Source of the DNA: Sphingobacterium sp.
GTDB lineage: Bacteria; Bacteroidota; Bacteroidia; Sphingobacteriales; Sphingobacteriaceae
Direction of reading: 5' to 3'
Assembly (NCBI GenBank): GCA_031253985.1
Contig: JAIRVH010000185.1
Location: 124,001 to 188,000, forward strand
Length of the DNA: 64,000 bases
The position numbers were made by a program, and so were the translations under genes. Below, piece by piece: positions 40,835 to 48,709 of the stretch. The notes beneath the pieces were generated by a model that searched no databases, was not told the DNA's origin, and saw nothing but the letters and a program-made list of their open reading frames with translations. The first letter of the stretch is position 1. Every line of letters starts with the position of its first letter.

Positions 40835-42322
40835 TTATCTATTTTTAAGTTTATCTAATATTTCGGGTGGAATATTTCCGAAACTAATGTCAAAATTGGC
40901 AGCACTTTCAGGTGCCATTTCATTGATTAATCGTGTTACATACTCACTCCCAAATGATCTTGTCCCGTTGTCAAAATTATAATAATCATACATACCAACC
41001 ATCTGACCCGTAGAATCATAAATACCTGTAAATTTTCCCAATGCTCCCTTATACTTATCTATGATGGCCTGGTTATTCGTGTCTGCTTCGTAGGCTCCTA
41101 ATTGTGCTGTGTAATACTTTTTACCATCATTTGATTCTAAATAAACACGGCCCGATAATTCTGCGGGGCTTAAAGATGGTTTTAGTGTTTTAAGTTCATT
41201 AAAATCGCTTTGAGACATCGCATAGGACCCGTTAGCAGCTTTGCCATGCCACCAGATATCGAAAAGTTCCTTTTCAAAATTAGAATCTAAAAATCCAGCC
41301 ATTGAGCCAGCAATATTTATATCTGTCTCATCAGAAAGCTGGCCTAAAAGAGGAACAAGACTGCTTAAAACGCTTTTAAATTGCGCTAAAAATTTAGTGA
41401 CAGCAACTAAATCATCAATCAATTTGTTGCGATCAATTTCAAAATTATAATTATTCGAATCTCTTAGCACACTGTGAACGTTAATATTTAGTTCAGAAGC
41501 TAGCCGGCCCTCTAAAAGATATGTTAAAATGGCTCTATTGTTGTCTCCATAGTGCTCATTTAAAAATTGAAATTGTTCCAATTCTGTGTTATATCCTCCG
41601 AACTGACCTGTCTGATAATTTAATGATTGAAGTGACTGTGTATCCTTAGAAGATACAATGTAGTAGATTCCATCACCATTTACAGAATTAGCGGGGTTGT
41701 TTTCTAAATAATTACCACCTTGGCTTGTGTTATTCGGATTATAAAGAGTAGTTCCTCCTCCAGAAGTATTAAACTTACTCATGAAAAAACCTTCAAGATT
41801 GAGACCAGATCCGTCCTGATTATTTTGAATATATTGGTATATTTCTTTTTGTATTAGAGACATACCTTGCGTAGGGTCTGAAGCGGTATAACCACTATAT
41901 CCTTGTTGTGGATTTTGGCCATTATAGTTGTATGACCCACTCCCAGAACCATTATAATTGGTTGGCTGATTGCCTTCATTAGTTCCGTTTCCTGGAAAAC
42001 CACTATTGGAATCGCCATTTCCTCCAAAGCCATATCCGCTATAACTATTATGATGGCCATTAGAATAAACATCAACGGTAGGGATAACTATATGCCATGC
42101 AGAATTGCTCATGGACGAATCCATTGGAGTAAATGTTCTTGTATTAAAATCATATCTTCCACTCGGGATATCGGTCAGGTCGCCATTGGCTAATTTATTC
42201 CAGATATCGTTAAATGATCCACCTCCTCCACCCGTTCCTCCCAGTGTATTGTGCAACTCGATCTCTCGCAATAGATTTAGCTCAGAAGACAGTACATCGA
42301 GCGTATATTTATTTATTTTCAT
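40835..42322 (-). CDS. Double-glycine-leader large secreted protein, candidate toxin
   Basis: A 495-residue protein. Residues 1-29 form a leader ending in Gly-Gly (LSSELNLLREIELHNTLGG), the type cut by C39 peptidases. Next come Gly/Ser/Asn/Tyr-rich residues (about 30-165), a flexible and possibly glycosylated linker. Residues about 165-495 are a folded domain with helical and mixed parts. The end (TGIYDSTGQMVGMYDYYNFD, then GTRSFG and ANFDISFG) resembles toxin tips of Bacteroidota polymorphic toxins as I remember them; no catalytic class is assigned. At 466 mature residues it is far larger than normal double-glycine bacteriocins. It heads the operon with lipoproteins, glycosyltransferase and exporter. 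No general signal peptide is present, as expected for type I export. Confidence 0.75.
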   Translation of the reverse strand: MKINKYTLDVLSSELNLLREIELHNTLGGTGGGGGSFNDIWNKLANGDLTDIPSGRYDFNTRTFTPMDSSMSNSAWHIVIPTVDVYSNGHHNSYSGYGFGGNGDSNSGFPGNGTNEGNQPTNYNGSGSGSYNYNGQNPQQGYSGYTASDPTQGMSLIQKEIYQYIQNNQDGSGLNLEGFFMSKFNTSGGGTTLYNPNNTSQGGNYLENNPANSVNGDGIYYIVSSKDTQSLQSLNYQTGQFGGYNTELEQFQFLNEHYGDNNRAILTYLLEGRLASELNINVHSVLRDSNNYNFEIDRNKLIDDLVAVTKFLAQFKSVLSSLVPLLGQLSDETDINIAGSMAGFLDSNFEKELFDIWWHGKAANGSYAMSQSDFNELKTLKPSLSPAELSGRVYLESNDGKKYYTAQLGAYEADTNNQAIIDKYKGALGKFTGIYDSTGQMVGMYDYYNFDNGTRSFGSEYVTRLINEMAPESAANFDISFGNIPPEILDKLKNR

Positions 42323-42363
42323 AAAAATAGGACTATGGATTTAATAATTTTTACTAGTTGGCT

Positions 42364-42393
42364 CTAAAGTAAATAATTTTCACAAAACCCAAA
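42364..42393 (-). promoter_or_regulatory. Candidate promoter of the toxin-export operon
   Basis: On the minus strand TTTG (42393-42390) and TACTTTAG (42371-42364) are 18 bases apart, close to the Bacteroidota -33/-7 pattern (one mismatch in the -7 box), about 40 bases upstream of the ATG at 42322. No other box in 42323-42525 fits better. Confidence 0.45.
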
Positions 42394-42525
42394 AGAAAAA
42401 AAATAACGCAATCGATTGTTTTATTTTTAATTCGTAATTAAAGCACTATTTAAATTTCCACTTGTCATTATCGGTGAGCTTCGCAAATCGACATCCAAGA
42501 TCAATAATATGTCTTCATAATTGAT

Positions 42526-42959
42526 TTATTTTGACTTTCCTTCATTCAACATTTCCCCATAGTATTCTGCAGCACTTTCTTTAGTCAGTATTTTTCCGTT
42601 TAGCGCTAGATAAATCAAATGATGTTCCTCAGTTTTACAATGGTTTTTCAGATGCTTAATATAAAAACAGCTACCTGAAAATGTTAGTTTCCGGTATAGG
42701 AATAAAATTTATTTTCTATTCCAATAACACGTTTGAAATCATCATAAGAAGTAGAAACAGAGAGCTCCCTGTCGTGAGTAGATTCCGGATCTAATAAAAA
42801 TATAAGAATTTCAGAAATTTTATTCTCGCTCCACTTGACAAAATTCAGTGGATTAAAATCTAACGTTAAGGTCTTTCTATAAGCTTCATTAAGTTTGGAC
42901 TGAAGCTCATTTTTATTTCTCACTTCTCGAAAGAAGTTTTCAAGATTGGCATCGATCAT
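42526..42959 (-). pseudogene. Collapsed PD-(D/E)xK-type nuclease gene
   Basis: The first part (42684-42959) encodes 91 residues with FVKWSENKISEILIFLLDPE and the catalytic-looking VIGIENKFYSYTGN, then stops. In another frame, 42526-42670 continues with CFYIKHLKNHCKTEEHHLIY, then LALNGKILTKESAAEYYGEM and a stop. Together they resemble the start and middle of a PD-(D/E)xK superfamily nuclease, in which LLDP and IENK are typical blocks. The segment between them and the C-terminal half are missing. It is inactive as it stands. Confidence 0.6.
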
Positions 42960-43224
42960 TTATATTATTTTATATAATTAATTCCTATGAATAGACAGGC
43001 TTTAAAACCAACAGAAAAAACCATTTATTGTAACTAATTATTAGCTAATAACTGTAATATATATTTGCCCAAATAAAATCGATTCAATTCTTCTTAATCA
43101 AAAGTATCTTTGGTTAATTCTGGCTGTATTCCTCCTATTGAATTAGGCTAATACGCAATACATCAAATCAAGCGGATACTCGAAAGCGATCCGCCAATTT
43201 TCCAACGCAACATATGGTCTTCTT

Positions 43225-44149
43225 GTGCGAGCATGTTGCTTTTTTGCTTCGATTGATACATTTGCGCAGACCAACCCTACAGATGGCCCTCAACAGCAGC
43301 AGTTGGTTCCGCTAAAATCACTTCAGGGCTACTACCAGCTACCCAATAAAGTAGCTTTCATTGCTTTCGAGGAGCAAGATAATAACCTGTATGCCACACA
43401 GCTGTGGGATCATAAAAAAAGATATCAGCTGGTCCGTAAAGATGACACGCATTTTGAATCCAAAAATGAAGGGTGCTAAAGAAAAAATCTCTTATGATCA
43501 ATTAAAGGAAGTGAAAATCTATATCAGCATAAATGCCTTATATAATCCGGAAAACTGGAAATTACCCACCTACTCTGCCTTTACAGATCGGGAGATAGAA
43601 ATACTTCGTCAATGGGTATCTGATGGAGGAAGCTTATTTCTAGTCACCGACCACATGCCTTGTGGAAGGTCCATTCAAACTCTTGGCGCAGCATTTGGCA
43701 TTCATATCGTAAACGGTTTTGCCTTACCTAAGAATGGACGTCCCGAAATCTTTTCAAAAGATAGAGAAACACTGTTATCCAACGAAATAACCACTGGATC
43801 AGGTAGAGAAATAGACAGTATTATGTGCTGGGGTGGGACAGGGTTTATCATCCCAACGAACGCACATATTATTTATCTGTTGAACCAAGAATATGAAATT
43901 TATCTACCAAATGATGCTAATCAAATAAAAAGGCCTATTCCAGACAATATTCCCCGATTGTCGGGCAAGGGGTTTGCAAACGGTGCTTACCTGCAGTTCG
44001 GGAAAGCGAGAATTGTGGTATTCGGAGATGGTGCTCCTTTTTCGGCACAGCTCCATGGCATCAAAAGTGAAAAAAGAGGAATGAACCATCCGGCCGCAAC
44101 ACATAATGCCCAGTTTTTGCTCAATATCGTTCATTGGCTCGACCAATGA
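43225..44149 (+). pseudogene. Two gene halves joined out of frame (beta-lactamase-like tail and DUF4350-like)
   Basis: Bases 43225-43479 read LVPLKSLQGYYQLPNKVAFI then LYATQLWDHKKRYQLVRKDD, like the C-terminal beta domain of a serine beta-lactamase-like protein; they have no proper start. Bases from about 43470 in another frame read LKEVKIYISINALYNPENW, FTDREIEILRQWVSDGGSLF, LVTDHMP and FGDGAPFSAQL up to the stop at 44149. That is the main part of a DUF4350-like exported protein lacking its N-terminus and signal peptide. The junction lies near 43470 and suggests a deletion that fused two genes. Confidence 0.6.
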
Positions 44150-44159
44150 ACGATATATA

Positions 44160-44338
44160 AAATCGGAAAAGGAAAAACTCCCGATTTAGCTCTTCGGTTT
44201 TTTCTTCGTTGGCTAATATAATTTGTGACCCATGTGATTCAGTACGGACAAATGCCAGATTATCTCCCAACGGTACAATATCCTCAACCTTGAAATGCAC
44301 ATTAAGTTTTATAGCTTCAATCGTTCTTTTACTAAATT
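44160..44338 (-). pseudogene. NTF2/SnoaL-like gene fragment
   Basis: On the minus strand the codons read IEAIKLNVHFKVEDIVPLGD, then AFVRTESHGSQI and ANEEKTEELNREF. This is the middle of a DUF4440/SnoaL-like protein (VPLG-D-AFVRT is typical). The frame has a stop just upstream and the C-terminal core (usually KKEDGKWKIA) is missing. It converges with the DUF4350-like pseudogene. Confidence 0.55.
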
Positions 44339-44356
44339 AATTAGTATTTTTGATCC

Positions 44357-44824
44357 ATGAAAACTCTTGAAGTCTTTTGCCGAAATCGCGTTATGTATGT
44401 CCAAATGACTGTGCATGATAAAAGCATGGGTATGAAAGACTATCATCTTTACAACAAAAATGGGCTTGATTTTTACGTTTTCAGGAAGTCTCAGGGAGTT
44501 TGGGAACTTGCGTTTGGAGAACTTGCAGATGATATAAAGGAAGCATGTATCGATGCACTGATCCTGCGATTCGATAGCGATGTGCCGGAGCTATTTTACC
44601 ACCATGGCGTGCGCCAGGTAGTCGAGGTACGCGCGAAAAAATACAGTCTTTGGCACATTTATCTGAACAATGCTTATGTAGGCAGCATCCAGCACGACAA
44701 GTATACTAAGAATTTCGATTATCATATTGAGGACAACAGCCTACTGACCGACGACCATGTTCAAAAATACATCGGAATGATTCAACACGGAGAGCTAAAA
44801 TGGAGAAAAGATGATAATAGATAA
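44357..44824 (+). CDS. Hypothetical cytoplasmic protein
   Basis: A 155-residue soluble protein, MKTLEVFCRNRVMYVQM onward. It contains YHLYNKNGLDFYVFRKSQG, ELADDIKEACIDALILRFD and YLNNAYVGSIQHDKYTKNF. No signal peptide, membrane segment or known motif is visible. The balanced composition and full-length ORF suggest an intact gene, although it lies among gene fragments. I do not recognise the family. Confidence 0.6.
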   Translation: MKTLEVFCRNRVMYVQMTVHDKSMGMKDYHLYNKNGLDFYVFRKSQGVWELAFGELADDIKEACIDALILRFDSDVPELFYHHGVRQVVEVRAKKYSLWHIYLNNAYVGSIQHDKYTKNFDYHIEDNSLLTDDHVQKYIGMIQHGELKWRKDDNR

Positions 44825-44844
44825 TTTCGAGGTTATTGGTGCGT

Positions 44845-45297
44845 TTAACGCTGCTTTTTTAAACGTTTTGTCGGTTTCTTTTTTTGTGGCTTTGCAGGTG
44901 TCTTAATTTTTTTCTGTACGGTCTCCATTCGTTTCCTCCAGCTGATGATCTGAGATTTTTCATATACAGGGAGGCCTTTATCGTTGAGGAGGCCCATAGA
45001 TTTAGCTAAATTAAGACTGAGGCGTGCGGACTTACTGTTTGCTTTCTTCCAGGTCTGTTGATCGTCTTTAAAATCCTTCTCATAGGCAGCAATAGCCTGC
45101 TTAATAATGGCTAGCTCCTTCTTATATTCTTTGAGCTTTCTATAGAGAATCATTAATCTGTTATATGCCCCTGCTTGCAATGGGTCTTTACTTATAACCA
45201 GGTTGTAGCTTTTGATGGCATCTTCGGTTTTACCTTCGAGCTCCTGCAATCGTGCCTCTTTTAACAGCTCATTTTTGGATTTCTTAACACCAGTCAT
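44845..45297 (-). CDS. TPR-containing protein with basic tail
   Basis: A 150-residue protein. Residues about 8-75 hold two TPR-like helical pairs (LKEARLQELEGKTEDAIKSY; LQAGAYNRLMILYRKLKEYK). A helix follows and the C-terminus is strongly basic (KTPAKPQKKKPTKRLKKQR), which may bind nucleic acid or be an unstructured tail. It is convergent with the gene at 44357. Role unknown; TPR proteins usually mediate protein contacts. Confidence 0.7.
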   Translation of the reverse strand: MTGVKKSKNELLKEARLQELEGKTEDAIKSYNLVISKDPLQAGAYNRLMILYRKLKEYKKELAIIKQAIAAYEKDFKDDQQTWKKANSKSARLSLNLAKSMGLLNDKGLPVYEKSQIISWRKRMETVQKKIKTPAKPQKKKPTKRLKKQR

Positions 45298-45434
45298 ATT
45301 TATTTTTATCTTTCAATACTATTCATACTGGTGCATGGTCAATACTTTAAGGGGCAAATTCCCGCTAATAAATAGTAGAGTCCCTGTAACCTGAATATCA
45401 TAATTAAACTTGAAAAAAGTAATGAACAAATTAG

Positions 45435-45692
45435 CTAGCTCAAAGTTCCATCTCGGTTTCGGTCTATTTCCAGTAAAAGAAGAAGTTTGGCAATAGCGGG
45501 TTCCCTCCATTCTTCCGCAAGATCGCCCTCTATAAAACCAAAATCTTCATCTAGGATCAGCTGGCACCCATCCATCGTAATTCGGGCATATGGTCCGTTT
45601 TCCCCTTCCTGTCCTACTTCAAAATCACAATATTTTTCTACTCCTGTGTTATTTGTCACCGGAATTCCAGTGAATGTTGCTATAGCTGCCAT
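45435..45692 (-). CDS. Small hypothetical acidic protein
   Basis: An 85-residue, acidic protein (MAAIATFTGIPVTNNTG, then YARITMDGCQLILDEDFGFI). It starts 4 bases after the DUF3606 gene stops, so the two are probably one transcript. No known motif. Confidence 0.5.
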   Translation of the reverse strand: MAAIATFTGIPVTNNTGVEKYCDFEVGQEGENGPYARITMDGCQLILDEDFGFIEGDLAEEWREPAIAKLLLLLEIDRNRDGTLS

Positions 45693-45696
45693 ATTT

Positions 45697-45879
45697 TCAT
45701 TTTTTATTTTTCAAATAATTTTTAACATCCTCACGACCATTGCCAACGTTTTTGATTGCCTCTTCGACCTGCTGCCGGGTTACGCCAAGTTCTTTTGCCA
45801 AATAATCTACCTCATAGGATTCACCGCCAGCTACCTGATTGCGGTCCCTTGCATCTTTTTTATTTTTATTGTCTGTCAT
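45697..45879 (-). CDS. DUF3606-type small protein
   Basis: A 60-residue protein from the ATG at 45879 (MTDNKNKKDARDRNQV). An upstream ATG at 45903 would add 8 residues. YEVDYLAKELGVTRQQVEEA followed by VGNGREDVKNYLK matches the DUF3606 pattern: a short helical domain resembling an HTH (YWAKKFGVS-type block). These small proteins are frequent in soil bacteria, sometimes near stress genes. Cotranscribed with the gene at 45435. Confidence 0.7.
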   Translation of the reverse strand: MTDNKNKKDARDRNQVAGGESYEVDYLAKELGVTRQQVEEAIKNVGNGREDVKNYLKNKK

Positions 45880-45971
45880 AATAAAGTTTTTGGAATAGAA
45901 CAACCGCCAACCAATAGAGTTTGAAAACTATCACTATTCTGATGTTGTTCTAAATACAAAAAGGAGGAATT

Positions 45972-46169
45972 ATGCCTTGGTATAATGGAGATTATCCACC
46001 ATCATATAAAAATCAACCGGTCAACATCCGGGAGAAAGCAACCGAAATTGCAAATGCTTTGCTTGAGGAAGGCGCCGAAGAAGGAATTGCTATAGCTACC
46101 GGTCTAAAAAAAGCGAGGGAGCATTTTAAAAAGGTAAAAGAAAAGAGTAGAAAGAAGCACACAAATTAA
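45972..46169 (+). CDS. Small conserved protein with MPW-x-GDYPPSYKNQ start
   Basis: A 65-residue protein. The start MPWYNGDYPPSYKNQP and the helical ATEIANALLEEGAEEGIAIA, followed by a basic tail, look like a small protein conserved in many bacteria (name not recalled). A strong ribosome-binding site, AAGGAGGA, lies just before the ATG, rare in this phylum. It lies 14 bases upstream of the Fpg-like gene and is divergent from the DUF3606 gene. Confidence 0.7.
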   Translation: MPWYNGDYPPSYKNQPVNIREKATEIANALLEEGAEEGIAIATGLKKAREHFKKVKEKSRKKHTN

Positions 46170-46183
46170 TAAAATCGACGACT

Positions 46184-46957
46184 ATGCCAGAACTACCAGA
46201 CCTACAGGCCTTCAGCAAAAATCTCACAAAAATGCTTAAAGGTAAAGTGCTTGAAAAAGCTACCATCCACAACAAACAAAAAACCAAAGTCAGCCTGAAT
46301 GATCTGCAAACTTTAGAGGGCAAAAAACTCTTCAAAGTTTACCGGGAAGGTAAAAGGCTTTTTTTTGATTTTGGCAAAGATGCTATCTTGTCAATTCATC
46401 TCATGCTGCATGGCAAACTGATATATTCGGAGGACGAAAACCCAAAGTATGCATTAGTTTCCTTGAAGTTTAAGGATGGTGGAACGCTATCCATAACTGA
46501 CTTTCAGAAGATGGCACATATAGAATTGAATCCAGAACATGCAAACGTGATGGATGCACTTTCTGACAAGCTAAATCCAAAATTACTTTCCGAATTATTG
46601 CAATCGAGCAAGGCCAAAATTAAAACTCTCCTGATGGACCAAAATGTCATTGGTGGTATTGGAAATGCCTACGCTGACGAAATCCTGTACGAAGCAGGGA
46701 TATCACCGCTTTCAATTTCAAACAAAATCCCCGAAAAGCAGGTACAACATCTTGCCAGAGCAATTAAGGAGGTACTGGAAAATGCCGAACAGCAGATTCT
46801 AAAAGAGCATCCTGAAATCATTAACGGTGAGATAAGGGACTTCTTGAAAGTACATAACAAAAATGCGAAGGCTGATGGCAAGGGTAATGAAATATTACAA
46901 ACCAAAATTAGCGGCAGAACTACTTATTACACAGAGCAACAAAAAGTTTTCGAATAG
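46184..46957 (+). CDS. Fpg/Nei-family DNA glycosylase without zinc finger
   Basis: A 257-residue protein. It starts MPELPDLQAF: Pro2 is the Schiff-base nucleophile and Glu3 the catalytic acid. K57 (YREGKRLFF) and the H2TH part with LLMDQNVIGGIGNAYADEIL are present. The C-terminal zinc finger is replaced by a zinc-less version: GRTTYYTEQQK occupies the place of the usual GR-T-YC-x2-C, and no cysteine is left, but the Arg (about 245) is kept. Zinc-less fingers are known in this superfamily. It should remove oxidised bases from DNA and cut the strand at the resulting site. It follows the small MPW gene. Confidence 0.88.
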   Translation: MPELPDLQAFSKNLTKMLKGKVLEKATIHNKQKTKVSLNDLQTLEGKKLFKVYREGKRLFFDFGKDAILSIHLMLHGKLIYSEDENPKYALVSLKFKDGGTLSITDFQKMAHIELNPEHANVMDALSDKLNPKLLSELLQSSKAKIKTLLMDQNVIGGIGNAYADEILYEAGISPLSISNKIPEKQVQHLARAIKEVLENAEQQILKEHPEIINGEIRDFLKVHNKNAKADGKGNEILQTKISGRTTYYTEQQKVFE

Positions 46958-46986
46958 CACAGGATACGACTAGAGAATTACTTATC

Positions 46987-47106
46987 TCATCGGTTATCGC
47001 AAACCGAATTTCCCCAACCTCGACTTCCTGATTCACAGGCGAAAAGTATACGTACTCCTTCGCTCGCTTCTATTTCCATGAGCTTCTTAATGATATGTGC
47101 TTTCAT
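46987..47106 (-). pseudogene. N-terminal fragment of a YcgL/RlaP-type nucleotidyltransferase
   Basis: The minus-strand frame gives MKAHIIKKLMEIEASEGVRI, then LFACESGSRGWG and a divergent end. ACESGSRGWG is the nucleotidyltransferase motif of the YcgL/RlaP family, in which it is followed by S-DSDYDVRF. That part and everything after it is absent. Only about 39 codons remain, so the gene is broken. Confidence 0.6.
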
Positions 47107-47278
47107 TTCTTCATGCTTTTTTAAATTTTCATTAATACAAAGGTCGATTGCGCTACTGAAGCCTTTTTGCGCATTAAAAAAAGAGCATAAAAACAATGGA
47201 AGACCTCTTATTATCAGGCAGATAATTTTCTTGAAAAAAAATTGAAGCTTGCACAGGAATATAGAAGTACGTAGATAG

Positions 47279-47350
47279 AATTCGTATTACGGAATTACTG
47301 AAGTCGAGGTTCGCGCAAAAGACGGAAAGCGGCATTACACCAAAAACTGA
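47279..47350 (+). pseudogene. Short C-terminal coding remnant
   Basis: About 23 codons read YYGITEVEVRAKDGKRHYTK before TGA at 47348-47350, with a stop codon directly upstream. The text is protein-like, and no start is present. Origin unknown. The rest of 47197-47397 holds no recognised feature. Confidence 0.3.
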
Positions 47351-47403
47351 AATGAAGTTATTTGGCACAGATTTAGTACGGAAATAGAAACAACTAATTG
47401 TAT

Positions 47404-48012
47404 ATGAATTATCTATATATTATCTTCTTTTTTTTGGTTCTCCAGGGCTGTACAATGCGTAAAAGTACAATGACACCTGTCCAAAATAATAAATCCAAAA
47501 TATACAATGACAGCTCAGTGCAAAAAGACTATGTTTCCATTGTAGAAACAATTTTGTCTGACGATTCGGCTGGTATCAAACTGCAACGTGAAGGAGAACG
47601 AAGGGCGTTCATTCATAATAAGTTTATGAGAGATTCTATCTCATCACTGCATGACAGGAATTATGTTTTTTACAACGTCGATCCACAGAAGCTGATGAAA
47701 ATACTGGATAACCAGCTCAAAGACTCGCTGGATATGCTTAATCAGATGAACGAAAGGAAGGCAATCATCCCGATTCCAGCCGCTATCAAAGCAGCGTACA
47801 ATGTCGATGACGCCGATAAATACAGGATGGACCGCAACCAAAGCATTTATTACTTTCATCTTCCCATTATAGGGTATAACCGCAAAAAAGCATACGTGCC
47901 GGTCGACTATATATGCGGTCCTTTATGTGGAAACGGTGATGCATTTTTGCTTGAAAAAGTGAATGGTAAATGGGTAATCATACAACGATTCTTTAACCTC
48001 TGGATCTCTTAA
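47404..48012 (+). CDS. Hypothetical lipoprotein
   Basis: A 202-residue protein from the ATG at 47404. Signal peptide and lipobox LVLQGC put the Cys at about residue 16. The mature part has a helical region (LMKILDNQLKDSLDMLNQMN) and a C-terminal beta part with FHLPIIGYNRKKAYVPVDYI, CGPLCGNGDAFLLEKVNGKW, which resembles a small folded domain with two close cysteines. No family recognised. It lies in a region of gene fragments, but is intact itself. Confidence 0.6.
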   Translation: MNYLYIIFFFLVLQGCTMRKSTMTPVQNNKSKIYNDSSVQKDYVSIVETILSDDSAGIKLQREGERRAFIHNKFMRDSISSLHDRNYVFYNVDPQKLMKILDNQLKDSLDMLNQMNERKAIIPIPAAIKAAYNVDDADKYRMDRNQSIYYFHLPIIGYNRKKAYVPVDYICGPLCGNGDAFLLEKVNGKWVIIQRFFNLWIS

Positions 48013-48080
48013 AAAAAACGTAGCCACAATAATTTTTAAACAGAAGATATTCACTCCAAATAACGAAGTGGATTTATAGA

Positions 48081-48190
48081 CTAATGGATCTTACCACCGA
48101 AAGTCATTCCATTGCCACCATACCCAGTGGCGATGGAAACATTGGACTCATCTGGCATTCTTCCGATATAAGATAAGCCACCAGCTGAAA
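48081..48190 (-). pseudogene. FAD-dependent oxidoreductase fragment
   Basis: On the minus strand about 35 codons read GLSYIGRMPDESNVSIATGY then GGNGMTFGGKIH and a stop. PYIG-R followed by ATGYGGNGMTFG is the C-terminal block of D-amino-acid-oxidase-type FAD enzymes. Nothing else of the gene remains. Confidence 0.5.
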
Positions 48191-48206
48191 TATAATACTG
48201 GGATGA

Positions 48207-48512
48207 CCAAGTGCAGATGCCCGCGAAGCACAGAGTTCTGTTTACGTCTGTTCAAAAGGCGGCATCCAGGCATTTACCGAATCTTTACGCAAAGAAGTTA
48301 ATCCTAAGGGTATACAGGTTTCCCTTATTGAACCAGGGGCAGTCGGAACCGATATGCAGCCCTATCCGCCCGAAGAACAGCGCGAAAAAATCGGAGCTAT
48401 GGAAATGTTATATGCCGAAGACATCGCTCGATCTATTGCTTTTATCGTATCACAGCCACTCCGCTCTTCAGTAGTCAGTATGCAAGTTAAACCATTATTA
48501 AAAATTATCTGA
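48207..48512 (+). pseudogene. Short-chain dehydrogenase C-terminal fragment
   Basis: The plus-strand frame reads AQSSVYVCSKGGIQAFTESL then RKEVNPKGIQVSLIEPGAVG, TDMQPYP and a C-terminal helix, ending in TGA at 48510-48512. It contains the Y-x3-K catalytic pair (YVCSK) and the PGxVxTDM block of short-chain dehydrogenases. The Rossmann half with the cofactor motif is missing, and a stop codon lies directly upstream. Confidence 0.65.
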
Positions 48513-48638
48513 GCATTGGCCATATTTCTATTTTCGTTTTATTTTGCATTGGCGAATTTCATATTGTTGTTGATGTTTTTTCCTTCCACAAGCGAGAAGA
48601 AAGAGCAATGTAAAATTTAATAATTACCGGATTGACTT

Positions 48639-48673
48639 ACACCTGCCGCAAGCGAAAGAAAAGGCAGGTGTAG
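48639..48673. terminator. Hairpin downstream of the beta-helix lipoprotein gene
   Basis: TACACCTGCC (48639-48648) and GGCAGGTGTA (48664-48673) are perfect reverse complements with a 15-base loop. It lies 37 bases after the minus-strand gene ending at 48710, so it probably ends the PUL transcript, although no long T run follows. Confidence 0.5.
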
Positions 48674-48709
48674 ATCATTGTTGAATACCCCACCACCCGA
48701 TAGATTAAA

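Noticed and set aside
40835..41030. Colicin M-like active site in the toxin candidate (MYDYYNFD-GTR)
   Set aside because: A D-x-Y followed by Arg is present, but the spacing and the His-Arg pair of colicin M do not match; not claimed without structure prediction.
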